Below are positions 1-6,303 of a stretch of 11,606 nucleotides of DNA, piece by piece. The translations under genes were made by a program, and so were the position numbers. The notes beneath the pieces were generated by a model. That model saw only the letters and a list, made by a program, of their open reading frames with translations. It made no database searches and was not told the origin of the DNA. This DNA comes from Clostridia bacterium (GTDB lineage: Bacteria > Bacillota > Clostridia > Monoglobales > Monoglobaceae), in the NCBI GenBank assembly GCA_900769795.1, contig CAAGHZ010000080.1:1-11606 (forward strand), given 5' to 3'. How positions within the stretch are numbered: the first letter of the stretch is position 1; each line of letters opens with the position of its first letter.

Positions 1-839
1 AGTCCATCGGTGAGCCCGGTACTCAGCTTACAATGAGAACCTTCCACGCCGGCGGTTTCGCAGGTGACGATATTACTCAGGGTCTCCCCCGTGTTGAGGA
101 GCTCTTTGAAGCAAGAAAGCCTAAGGGCGTTGCTATTATATCTGAGGTTGCGGGCAAAGTTCGTATGGTTGAGACATCAGGCAAGAGAGAAATCGTTGTT
201 ATGAATGAGGAAACAGGCGAATCTGCAACATATATGATTCCATTCGGCGCAAGAATCAAGGTCCGCGAGGATCAGGAAATCAAGGCCGGAGATCCTCTTA
301 CAGAAGGTTCTCTCAATCCTCATGATGTACTTGCTATTCTTGGTGCGACTGCAGTGCAGAACTACTTTATTCAGGAAGTTCAGCGTGTATACAGACTTCA
401 GGGTGTTGATATCAACGATAAGCACATTGAGGTTATTGTTCGTCAGATGATGCACAAGGTGAAGATAGAAAGTGCAGGAGATACAGATCTTCTCACGGGT
501 TCACTCGTTAATATTTACGAGCTTGAGGAAATTAACAACAAGGTTATTGCAGAGGGTAAGGAGCCGGCTGAGTTCTCAATTCAGCTTATGGGTATTACTA
601 AGGCTGCCCTTGCTACTGAGTCGTTCCTCTCTGCTGCATCATTCCAGGAGACAACACGTGTTCTTACAGATGCTGCAATCAAGGGTAAGAAAGATCCGCT
701 TATCGGACTTAAAGAAAATGTTATTATCGGTAAACTTGTTCCTGCAGGTACAGGTATGGGTGAGTATAACAACATTGAGGTTTATCCGGTATATGGTGGA
801 TCAAATGATGAGGAAACTGCTGTAGCAGAAAATCAGTAA
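1..839 (+). CDS. rpoC: DNA-directed RNA polymerase subunit beta' (C-terminal part, 5' truncated by window edge)
   Basis: This is the C-terminal 278 residues of the largest RNA polymerase subunit, open at the window's left edge; the frame starts at base 3. The visible protein begins with the hallmark trigger-loop sequence EPGTQLTMRTFHAGG, whose His (visible residue 15) corresponds to the trigger-loop histidine that assists nucleotide addition. It continues with ITQGLPRVEELFEARKPKG, conserved in all beta' subunits. The trigger loop runs straight into this block, so the large insertion found there in proteobacterial RpoC is absent, as expected for Firmicutes. The rest covers the C-terminal region (LLTGSLVNIYELEEIN, SFLSAASFQETTRVLTDAAIKGKKDPLIGLKENVIIG in two conserved blocks) and ends in an acidic tail. 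The internal Met at 33-35 lies inside the trigger loop and is not a start. A terminator follows 10 bases after the stop, so no ribosomal-protein gene is co-transcribed downstream. Confidence 0.98.
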   Translation, partial: SIGEPGTQLTMRTFHAGGFAGDDITQGLPRVEELFEARKPKGVAIISEVAGKVRMVETSGKREIVVMNEETGESATYMIPFGARIKVREDQEIKAGDPLTEGSLNPHDVLAILGATAVQNYFIQEVQRVYRLQGVDINDKHIEVIVRQMMHKVKIESAGDTDLLTGSLVNIYELEEINNKVIAEGKEPAEFSIQLMGITKAALATESFLSAASFQETTRVLTDAAIKGKKDPLIGLKENVIIGKLVPAGTGMGEYNNIEVYPVYGGSNDEETAVAENQ

Positions 840-848
840 AAAAATTAA

Positions 849-885
849 AGCCGTTTGTCTGTGTATACAGACAAACGGCTTTTTT
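849..885. terminator. Bidirectional intrinsic terminator between rpoC and the AraC-type gene
   Basis: A perfect 14-bp stem (849-862 with 867-880, loop GTAT) is followed by a T run at 880-885 on the plus strand. It is preceded by an A-rich stretch at 837-848, which becomes a T-rich tract when read on the minus strand. It therefore fits termination of rpoC from the left and of the convergent regulator gene from the right. Confidence 0.93.
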
Positions 886-930
886 AGTACATAAGAAGAA
901 GGTTGTGCAATGTGATATAACGACGATTTA

Positions 931-1743
931 TCAATGTCGACGCTTTTTTTGATATTGTGACGGTGCGTGACCGTATCTTTTTTTGTATTGTGAGTAAAAA
1001 TTTGAATAATCTCTAAACCCACATTGCTCGGCGACCTGCATAACAGGAATACCGTATGAAAGCTTCAGATTTGCTTCGATAAGACGCTTGTTTAATATAA
1101 AGCGATGCAAAGAAATATTCATATCTGATTTAAATTTATGTGACAAGTGGGACGGTGAAATATGAAGGCTCTGTGCTATGGTATAAAGAGAAAGTTCCTT
1201 GTCTATGTTGCACCCGATATAGTTTATGGCCTCTTTTGTTATGGACGATAGAAATGATACTGCGTCCACAGAGGATGTGACGTCATTTGAAGTATTTACC
1301 TCATCTATATCAATCAGAATTTGAGCCAAATATGATTTCAGCAATATTTGTTTTTCCAAAGAAGATTTTTTGGATGTTGATACATCACAAATCTTTAAAA
1401 AGTTTTCTGTAATTGACTCACATTGAAGCAATCGTAGTTTTCTGAATTTTCTGCTGATTAGGTCACCCCATTCTTCGATATCATCAAATTTGAAGACGCA
1501 ACGGGGATATGTTGCGTCTTTGTGCGTGTGCAGAAATTGATGAAAGGTTCCCTTGGGAATTATCACTGCGGTATTGGGCCGCAATTTTCGTCTGCCTGAT
1601 TCGGATACGAGCTCGATTCCTTCGCTAAGCGAGAAAAATAATTCATACCGTGTATGAAACTCGTGTTCGTTTAGCTCTAAAATACTGTTTCTATACAGAA
1701 ACATTATTTGTTCGGTTTGCAATCTGACCGAAAAATTATTCAT
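931..1743 (-). CDS. AraC-family transcriptional regulator (cupin sensor plus HTH_18)
   Basis: A 270-residue regulator with the two-domain AraC layout. The N-terminal half (about residues 20-90) is a cupin-type sensor barrel, visible in the HTRYELFFSLSEG stretch and in IPKGTFHQF. The C-terminal 100 residues form the double helix-turn-helix DNA-binding domain: the first helix pair lies around LYTIAQSLHISPSHLSHKFK, and the second around VMQVAEQCGFRDYSNFYSQYKKRYGHAPSQY, the classic AraC C-terminal signature. The ATG at 1743-1741 was chosen because an AAGGGA ribosome binding site (1753-1758) sits 9 bases upstream; a TTG further upstream extends the frame by 13 residues but has no such site. The gene is divergent from the FAD oxidoreductase/BNR operon, so it probably controls that operon and perhaps itself. 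The ligand is unknown; AraC-type regulators with cupin sensors commonly bind sugars. It ends convergent with rpoC. Confidence 0.93.
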   Translation of the reverse strand: MNNFSVRLQTEQIMFLYRNSILELNEHEFHTRYELFFSLSEGIELVSESGRRKLRPNTAVIIPKGTFHQFLHTHKDATYPRCVFKFDDIEEWGDLISRKFRKLRLLQCESITENFLKICDVSTSKKSSLEKQILLKSYLAQILIDIDEVNTSNDVTSSVDAVSFLSSITKEAINYIGCNIDKELSLYTIAQSLHISPSHLSHKFKSDMNISLHRFILNKRLIEANLKLSYGIPVMQVAEQCGFRDYSNFYSQYKKRYGHAPSQYQKKRRH

Positions 1744-1752
1744 CTTAACACA

Positions 1753-1758
1753 TCCCTT
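1753..1758 (-). promoter_or_regulatory. Ribosome binding site that fixes the AraC-type gene start
   Basis: On the minus strand this reads AAGGGA, 9 bases before the ATG at 1743. It supports the ATG over the upstream in-frame TTG at 1782. Confidence 0.75.
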
Positions 1759-1779
1759 GCTACGAAAGTGCAATAAAAA

Positions 1780-1812
1780 CAATGTAAATAGCAGATAAGC
1801 CTATTTATATTG
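1780..1812. repeat. Near-perfect inverted repeat, candidate operator
   Basis: Left arm CAATGTAAATAG (1780-1791) and right arm CTATTTATATTG (1801-1812) are reverse complements at 11 of 12 positions and are separated by 9 bases. The repeat lies in the divergent spacer between the regulator and the oxidoreductase. It covers the predicted transcription start of the regulator and the -35 region of the possible forward promoter. A bound protein there could repress the regulator and activate the forward operon. AraC proteins often use direct repeats, so the identity of the binder is inferred. The repeat could also form a hairpin in the regulator's 5' untranslated RNA. Confidence 0.55.
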
Positions 1813-1817
1813 TTAAA

Positions 1818-1846
1818 ATTATATGATAAACTAGAAAAAAAGTCAA
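1818..1846 (-). promoter_or_regulatory. Sigma-70-type promoter for the AraC-type regulator
   Basis: On the minus strand, TTGACT (1846-1841) is followed after exactly 17 bases by TATAAT (1823-1818). This is one base from full consensus with ideal spacing. Initiation is expected near 1811, giving a leader of about 68 bases before the ATG at 1743. Confidence 0.85.
1822..1827 (+). promoter_or_regulatory. Possible -10 element of an activator-dependent forward promoter
   Basis: TATGAT at 1822-1827 is the best forward -10 candidate before the oxidoreductase. The expected -35 position (about 1799-1804) does not match consensus and overlaps the right arm of the inverted repeat. That is the usual look of a promoter needing an activator bound at -35. 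Weak by sequence alone. Confidence 0.3.
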
Positions 1847-1892
1847 TAAGTCCTTTTGAGATAGCTGCAAAGTAATTGAGGTGGAGGATAAT

Positions 1893-3179
1893 ATGAAGAA
1901 AGAGAATAATTTGCAAATTTCGTGTTGTGTGCCCCTGCGAGAAACCTATGATGTTATTGTGACAGGCGGCGGTCCTGCAGGAATATGTGCCGCAATTTCT
2001 GCAGCCAGACAAGGAATGCGTACTGCCATAATTGAGCGACTCGGTTATTTTGGCGGTCTTGCAACCGCCGGGTTGGTTATGCCTGTTAGTGAATTTAATA
2101 AAAATGACAGACGCATTATCAGAGGCATTCCGTGGGAAATTATGGAGCGACTTGCAGCTTGTGACGGCGCAATTCTTGACTGGCGAAACGGAAATGTCCC
2201 TTTTGACGCTGAATGTTATAAAATGACGATTGAGCAAATGCTCGTGGAAGAAGGGGTAGAAGTATATCTTGAATGTGCTTTTGTAAACTGCGTCTGTGAT
2301 GAAAACAGAGTTACGCATATTATCTGTAGCAGCCGATGTGGTATGTTTGCTCTCGGTGCAAGCTGCTTCATAGATTGCACAGGGGATGCCTTGCTTGCAT
2401 TGGCGGCGGGGGTGCCTATGCAAGAAGCTAAAGAAGAAAGCCAGCCTGCGACTTTGTGTTTTCAAATTGGAAATGTCGATACAGACCACCTTGAAAATAT
2501 CTGTCTGAGCGAGCCAAACACAAGGTATTTTAACAAAAGAATTAAAGATATTCTTTTGTCGCTTGATGAGAATGTTCCAAACTTTGGCGGACCATGGTTT
2601 TGCAGAACTATGGATAGTGGCGTAGTAACTGCCAATATAACCAGGGCGCCTTTAGATAGTATTGAACCGGAATATATATCCCGCGCGGTTATGCAACTGA
2701 GGAAGGATATATTTATGCTTGTAAAGCTGCTTCGCGAAAACGTTCCTGAGTTTTCAAGGTGTCGGCTTCTTCAAACGGCTTCAATCATTGGATGTCGTGA
2801 CGGCAGACGAATAGTGGGGGCACACACCTTGACGGCGGCAGAGCTTTTGTCAGGAGAGGAGCACTATGATGCAATTGCGGCATCTGCACATCCGGTAGAT
2901 GTTCATGTGGCGCATGATACGTCACAAAGGGTGGTTTTTCTTGAACGTGAGGGGTATATTCCGTACCGTTCTTTGTGGAATGCGGACTTTCCTAATTTGC
3001 TTGTAGCCGGGCGATGCCTGTCGGCGGACAGTGATGCGTATGCCTCTGTGAGGGTACAGGCACCTTGTATGGCAATGGGAGAAGCAGTAGGTGCGGCGGC
3101 TGCATTGTCGGTAAAAAATCAAGTTTCTGTTGGAGATGTTGATGTAGCTAAATTAAAGGAAATTTTGAAAGGGGAATAA
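1893..3179 (+). CDS. FAD-dependent oxidoreductase (FAD_oxidored family)
   Basis: A 428-residue flavoprotein. The N-terminal Rossmann fold carries the dinucleotide-binding GxGxxG as VTGGGPAG (residues 23-30), with the ribose-binding acid at Glu48 after the second strand. The RRIIRGIPWEIMERL segment (73-87), the FIDCTGDALLALAAGVP segment (159-175), the CRDGRRIVG block (301-309) and the C-terminal FAD-closing segment VAGRCLSADSDAY...MGEAVGAAAAL (371-405) match the FAD_oxidored group of uncharacterised flavoproteins. No signal peptide or membrane segment is visible, so it is probably cytoplasmic. The ATG at 1893 has GGAGG 5 bases upstream (1883-1887); the GTG at 1881 overlaps the ribosome binding region and was rejected. 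The BNR-repeat gene follows after only 4 bases, so the two are co-translated. Electron acceptor and substrate are unknown. Members of this family are often found among carbohydrate-degradation genes, which suggests a sugar or glycoside substrate. Confidence 0.88.
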   Translation: MKKENNLQISCCVPLRETYDVIVTGGGPAGICAAISAARQGMRTAIIERLGYFGGLATAGLVMPVSEFNKNDRRIIRGIPWEIMERLAACDGAILDWRNGNVPFDAECYKMTIEQMLVEEGVEVYLECAFVNCVCDENRVTHIICSSRCGMFALGASCFIDCTGDALLALAAGVPMQEAKEESQPATLCFQIGNVDTDHLENICLSEPNTRYFNKRIKDILLSLDENVPNFGGPWFCRTMDSGVVTANITRAPLDSIEPEYISRAVMQLRKDIFMLVKLLRENVPEFSRCRLLQTASIIGCRDGRRIVGAHTLTAAELLSGEEHYDAIAASAHPVDVHVAHDTSQRVVFLEREGYIPYRSLWNADFPNLLVAGRCLSADSDAYASVRVQAPCMAMGEAVGAAAALSVKNQVSVGDVDVAKLKEILKGE

Positions 3180-3183
3180 TAAA

Positions 3184-4212
3184 ATGAAAATAACTCATAC
3201 AATTGTCAGTAAAACCAATGGGTTTTACTATGCTTTTCCTGATATTGTGCAGACAAATGACGGAGCCTTGATTGTTGCATTTCGAGAGTCAAAAAAGCAT
3301 GTTGCAGAAGAGTCGAGGCTGATGGTTTCAAGAAGTTATGACGGCGGTGAGACATGGAAGGAGGCAGAGGTGCTTGACAATCTCTGTGGACATATGCCAA
3401 GGATTTCAAAATTTCCTGACGGTCGTCTTGTAATGATTGATGATGGCGCACCACCTGTGCAGAAGGTTTGCGAAGAGCCATATATCCAGACCCGATTGTT
3501 TATATCAGAAGATAACGGCAAAACCTTTAAAAAGACAGTGTTGTCTCCGGGAACTTTGCGTGATATCCCCGATTGTCCGACCTTTGCCCCTGACAAAATT
3601 ATACCGCTTTCTGAAAATGACTGGATTACAATGGGACAGGTGAGGCTTGGCAGATATGAATATAAGCATAGTTTTGCCATATTTGTGTATCGTTCAACGG
3701 ATGGAGGTAAAACATGGCATGTAGAAGAACTCTCTGCATGTGATTTGTCAAAGCGACTGACAGAGCCGTCGATGGTAATTTTGCCGGATAAGAGACTGTT
3801 GACATTTTATCGTGACAACGAAAACGCAAAGCCGTCTCTCTGGAATGTTGGTGATTCAAGGGGTAATAATTGGGGCGAACTTGCTGAGGCGCCATTCTGC
3901 GGACAACGTCCAACTGCCGGACTGTTGTCAGACGGAAGATTTCTGGTGACGTATAGAAAAACGGATAAGCCCTATGGAACTGCGGCGTGGGTTGGCAGTT
4001 TTGAGCAGCTTTGTGATAAAGATGGCTCCGGCGAATTTATGATTATGGCGTCGGAGGATAACATTCCTCTTGGAGATATAGGCTATAGCGGATGGGTGGA
4101 AATTTCGCCAGGGGTTGTATATGTGGTATATCACCACGCCGACGAGGCGGAAAAGAGCTATATTCGTGGTGCGATAATAGACTTTAATAAAAAAGAAAAT
4201 CCAATCCGATAA
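3184..4212 (+). CDS. BNR/Asp-box repeat protein, sialidase-like beta-propeller
   Basis: A 342-residue protein with a sialidase-type six-bladed propeller. Three Asp boxes (SxDxGxxW) are visible: SYDGGETW (51-58), SEDNGKTF (108-115, Phe for Trp) and STDGGKTW (171-178), with a degenerate fourth near 225-230. Blade-like repeats of the FPDGRLVMI, LPDKRLLTFYR and LSDGRFLVTYR type recur at about 78, 200 and 248. There is no signal peptide and no FRIP motif at the start, so it is not a typical secreted GH33 sialidase. It probably acts in the cytoplasm on imported material, or is a related hydrolase, lyase or binding protein. The start is the ATG at 3184, with AAAGGGG 9 bases upstream. It lies 4 bases after the oxidoreductase and is followed by a terminator. 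Assigning sialidase activity would be overreach; the fold assignment is firm. Confidence 0.85.
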   Translation: MKITHTIVSKTNGFYYAFPDIVQTNDGALIVAFRESKKHVAEESRLMVSRSYDGGETWKEAEVLDNLCGHMPRISKFPDGRLVMIDDGAPPVQKVCEEPYIQTRLFISEDNGKTFKKTVLSPGTLRDIPDCPTFAPDKIIPLSENDWITMGQVRLGRYEYKHSFAIFVYRSTDGGKTWHVEELSACDLSKRLTEPSMVILPDKRLLTFYRDNENAKPSLWNVGDSRGNNWGELAEAPFCGQRPTAGLLSDGRFLVTYRKTDKPYGTAAWVGSFEQLCDKDGSGEFMIMASEDNIPLGDIGYSGWVEISPGVVYVVYHHADEAEKSYIRGAIIDFNKKENPIR

Positions 4213-4215
4213 ACC

Positions 4216-4265
4216 AGCCACGAATTGTGGACGGCTACTTAGGAGCCTTGTTGTGCAAAGCACAA
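4216..4265 (+). other. Hairpin-rich 3' untranslated stretch
   Basis: Between the BNR gene stop and the terminator there are three further short inverted repeats: CCAC/GTGG (4218-4221 with 4227-4230), GGCT/AGCC (4233-4236 with 4244-4247) and TTGTGC/GCACAA (4251-4256 with 4260-4265, loop AAA). With the terminator, this makes a compact structured 3' end of about 90 bases. It may stabilise the mRNA or be a 3'-derived small RNA; no known RNA family was recognised. Confidence 0.35.
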
Positions 4266-4270
4266 TGGTC

Positions 4271-4306
4271 AAAGTCGCTAACATAAAAGTTAGCGGCTTT
4301 TGTTTT
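4271..4306 (+). terminator. Intrinsic terminator of the oxidoreductase/BNR operon
   Basis: The stem AAAGTCGCTAAC (4271-4282) pairs with GTTAGCGGCTTT (4289-4300) with one G-T pair and loop ATAAAA. It is followed by a T-rich run (4298-4306). Confidence 0.9.
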
Positions 4307-4315
4307 ATATAAGAC

Positions 4316-4344
4316 TTGAAAAAGTATATATTTTGTGGTAGAAT
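4316..4344 (+). promoter_or_regulatory. Promoter of the cupin-phosphofructokinase-TSCPD operon
   Basis: TTGAAA (4316-4321), 17 bases, TAGAAT (4339-4344), with a TGG extended -10 just before the hexamer. It lies immediately after the preceding terminator, with the start expected near 4351 and the cupin ATG at 4388. This marks the operon as a separate transcription unit. Confidence 0.82.
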
Positions 4345-4387
4345 GAGTTTGCAGATTGGTAGTTAAGATAAAAAGGAGAGCAATATT

Positions 4388-4759
4388 ATGAATGAGATAA
4401 TCAGAGAAGATAAATTTGGAGTTGAGGTGCTTGATTATAAGGGCGAAAATTACAAGCCGGCAATGAATTTTGGTGCATGGCGTGTTGCATATCTTAACCA
4501 CGGCTCAAACTTTCTTGAGGAGAATTTTGAAAAGATAGAACGTCACAATGAGACTGACGAGGTTTTTGTTCTTCTGGAAGGGGCAGCAACTTTGATTGTA
4601 GGCGAGGAGCTCAACAGAATTGAGATGGAAACCCACAAGATTTATAATATTCCGCGTGGTGTGTGGCATCATATTTTTACCACAGAGGGTACAAGGGTGA
4701 TGATTGTAGAGAACGAGAATACAACCAAGGAAAATTCTGAGTATAAGTATATGAAATAA
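4388..4759 (+). CDS. Small single-domain cupin protein
   Basis: A 123-residue protein that is essentially one cupin barrel. Motif 1 is the RHNETDEVFVLLEG segment (His at about 53, with the following Glu residues as likely metal ligands and the terminal Gly of the motif). Motif 2 is IPRGVWHHIF (about 88-97), whose His completes the metal site. The start ATG has GGAGAG 7 bases upstream. It is the first gene of a three-gene operon, 16 bases ahead of the phosphofructokinase. Single-domain cupins can be sugar-phosphate isomerases or epimerases, dioxygenases or pure ligand sensors, and residues here do not separate these. Its position before a glycolytic kinase makes a sugar-phosphate ligand plausible, but that is inference. 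Confidence 0.82.
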   Translation: MNEIIREDKFGVEVLDYKGENYKPAMNFGAWRVAYLNHGSNFLEENFEKIERHNETDEVFVLLEGAATLIVGEELNRIEMETHKIYNIPRGVWHHIFTTEGTRVMIVENENTTKENSEYKYMK

Positions 4760-4775
4760 AAGGGGCAAGGACACT

Positions 4776-6002
4776 ATGATAAAAGGTAATATGGTAGTTG
4801 GTCAGTCGGGTGGACCCACTGCGGCAATAAATGCGAGTCTGGCAGGCGTGTATTGCAAGGCAAAGGAACTTGGCGTGCCAAAGGTTTATGGTATGATTGG
4901 CGGAGTTCAGGGATTGCTTAATAAAAACTATGTTGATATGGATGTTTACCTTAAGGGAGATAAGGAGATTGACATTCTTAAACAGACACCGTCTGCAGCC
5001 CTTGGAAGTTGCAGATATAAACTGCCGGCCATTGAAGACGGAGAAGATACATATACAAGACTCTTTGAGGTTTTGAAAGAACTTGATGTTGCGTATTTTA
5101 TATACATAGGCGGCAATGATTCTATGGATACAATTGCCAAGCTGTCATCCTATGCCGAAAAAGTTGGCAGTGATATACGCTTTATGGGTGTGCCAAAGAC
5201 GGTGGACAACGATTTGGCGGTTACTGACCATACTCCCGGCTTTGGTAGTGCCGCAAAGTATGTTGCTACATCTGTAAAAGAGGTTATTTGCGATAGCTCG
5301 GTTTATGATATGAAGTCTATCACGGTAATCGAGATAATGGGCAGAAACGCAGGCTGGCTTGCTGCATCATCTGTGCTTGCAAAGGGTGATGACTGTGTGG
5401 GCGTAGATTTAATATATCTGCCCGAGTGTGGCTTTGACCTTGAAAAATGTGCAGCAAAGGTAGAAAAGCTGCTCAGTGAGAAGAATACGGTTGTTATAGC
5501 GGTATCAGAGGCTCTTCGTGATTGCGACGGCAATTATATATGTGAAGAAGGTTCTGTTCATGCGGGACTTGACTCCTTTGGACACAAAATTATGAGTGGT
5601 ACAGGACAGTTCCTTGCAAGATACCTTGGAGGAAAGCTTGGAGTAAAGGCAAGAGGAATAGAACTAAATACTCTGCAGAGAAGTGCGGCACATTTTGCCT
5701 CAAGACAGGATATTGATGAATCTTTTATGCTGGGGGGTGCCTCAGCAAATGCCGCAGTGGCAGGCAGGACTGCAGAAATGTCGGTTATAAAGAGGGCATC
5801 TGATGAGCCATATCAGTATAAAATTGAGACTGCAAGCATATATGATATAGCAAACATAGAAAAGACAGTGCCAAAAGAGTGGATTTGTAATGATGGATCG
5901 TACGTGACAGAAGATTTCGAGAAGTATTGCCGTCCGCTTATTCAGGGAGAACTTAAAACGGTGACACGTAACGGTTTGCCGCTGCATCTTAAAATAAAAT
6001 AA
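4776..6002 (+). CDS. 6-phosphofructokinase, pyrophosphate-dependent type
   Basis: A 408-residue phosphofructokinase that phosphorylates fructose 6-phosphate to fructose 1,6-bisphosphate in the cytoplasm. The phosphate-donor loop GQSGGPTAAINAS is at 9-21. The IGGNDS segment (111-116) has Asp115 where ATP-dependent enzymes have Gly (GGDGS). In PKTVDND (140-146), Lys141 replaces the Gly of the ATP type (PGTIDND), with catalytic Asp144 and Asp146. The substrate-binding MGRNAGW is at 188-194. Asp plus Lys at these two positions is the known signature of pyrophosphate use, making the reaction near-reversible. The start ATG follows AGGGGCAAGGA, 16 bases after the cupin stop. The TSCPD gene follows after 16 bases. 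The donor is inferred from the signature residues; the family assignment is firm. Length fits the roughly 400-residue bacterial PPi-type group rather than the 320-residue ATP type. Confidence 0.93.
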   Translation: MIKGNMVVGQSGGPTAAINASLAGVYCKAKELGVPKVYGMIGGVQGLLNKNYVDMDVYLKGDKEIDILKQTPSAALGSCRYKLPAIEDGEDTYTRLFEVLKELDVAYFIYIGGNDSMDTIAKLSSYAEKVGSDIRFMGVPKTVDNDLAVTDHTPGFGSAAKYVATSVKEVICDSSVYDMKSITVIEIMGRNAGWLAASSVLAKGDDCVGVDLIYLPECGFDLEKCAAKVEKLLSEKNTVVIAVSEALRDCDGNYICEEGSVHAGLDSFGHKIMSGTGQFLARYLGGKLGVKARGIELNTLQRSAAHFASRQDIDESFMLGGASANAAVAGRTAEMSVIKRASDEPYQYKIETASIYDIANIEKTVPKEWICNDGSYVTEDFEKYCRPLIQGELKTVTRNGLPLHLKIK

Positions 6003-6018
6003 ATGCGGAGGAATAAAC

Positions 6019-6264
6019 ATGGAAAAATATTCTTATAATACAAGGGGCACCTGCTCAAGAGGGATAACCTTTGAAACTGATGGCAACACTGTGCACAATG
6101 TTGTTTTCAATGGTGGTTGCAATGGTAATACTCAGGGCATATCAAGGCTTGTTGAGGGGATGGAAGTCAGTAAAGTGATTGAACTTTTAAAGGATGTAAA
6201 CTGCAACGGCAGAGGAACATCCTGCCCGGCTCAACTCGCAAAAGCATTGATGGAAATAAAATAA
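6019..6264 (+). CDS. TSCPD-domain protein (TIGR03905-like), function unknown
   Basis: An 81-residue protein that is a single TSCPD domain. It has four cysteines, Cys12 (TCSRGITFE), Cys34 (NGGCNGNTQGI), Cys62 (VNCNGRGTSCP) and Cys69, the right number for a metal site. The namesake motif reads TSCPA here, with Ala71 in place of Asp. Related domains occur at the C terminus of some ribonucleotide reductases; stand-alone versions like this one are conserved and uncharacterised. The start has GGAGG 8 bases upstream, and it is the last gene of the cupin-phosphofructokinase operon before a terminator. Whether it assists its operon partners is unknown. Confidence 0.88.
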   Translation: MEKYSYNTRGTCSRGITFETDGNTVHNVVFNGGCNGNTQGISRLVEGMEVSKVIELLKDVNCNGRGTSCPAQLAKALMEIK

Positions 6265-6266
6265 TA

Positions 6267-6299
6267 AAAACCCTGAGCACAAAAAGTGCTCGGGGTTTT
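6267..6299. terminator. Bidirectional terminator between the TSCPD gene and the amidase
   Basis: The 14-bp stem 6267-6280 pairs with 6286-6299 (one T-G pair), loop AAAAA. It has T runs on both sides when read from either strand (6296-6305 on plus; 6270 back to 6255 on minus). It serves two convergent genes. Confidence 0.92.
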
Positions 6300-6303
6300 G
6301 TTT

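Noticed and set aside
1744..1782. TTG start giving 13 extra residues to the AraC-type regulator
   Set aside because: The ATG at 1743 has a well-spaced AAGGGA, while the TTG has none and the added residues match nothing.
1881..1892. GTG start for the oxidoreductase
   Set aside because: It overlaps the GGTGGAGG ribosome binding region of the ATG at 1893.
1740..2489. A 249-codon minus-strand open frame across the regulator promoter and the oxidoreductase
   Set aside because: It is antisense to a clear flavoprotein, covers the shared promoter region, has low-complexity Cys/His/Asn-rich content with no domain, and lacks a ribosome binding site.
3184..4212. Calling the BNR protein an exo-alpha-sialidase (nanH)
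   Set aside because: The Asp boxes show the fold only; the FRIP motif and export signal are absent, so the enzyme name is not supported.
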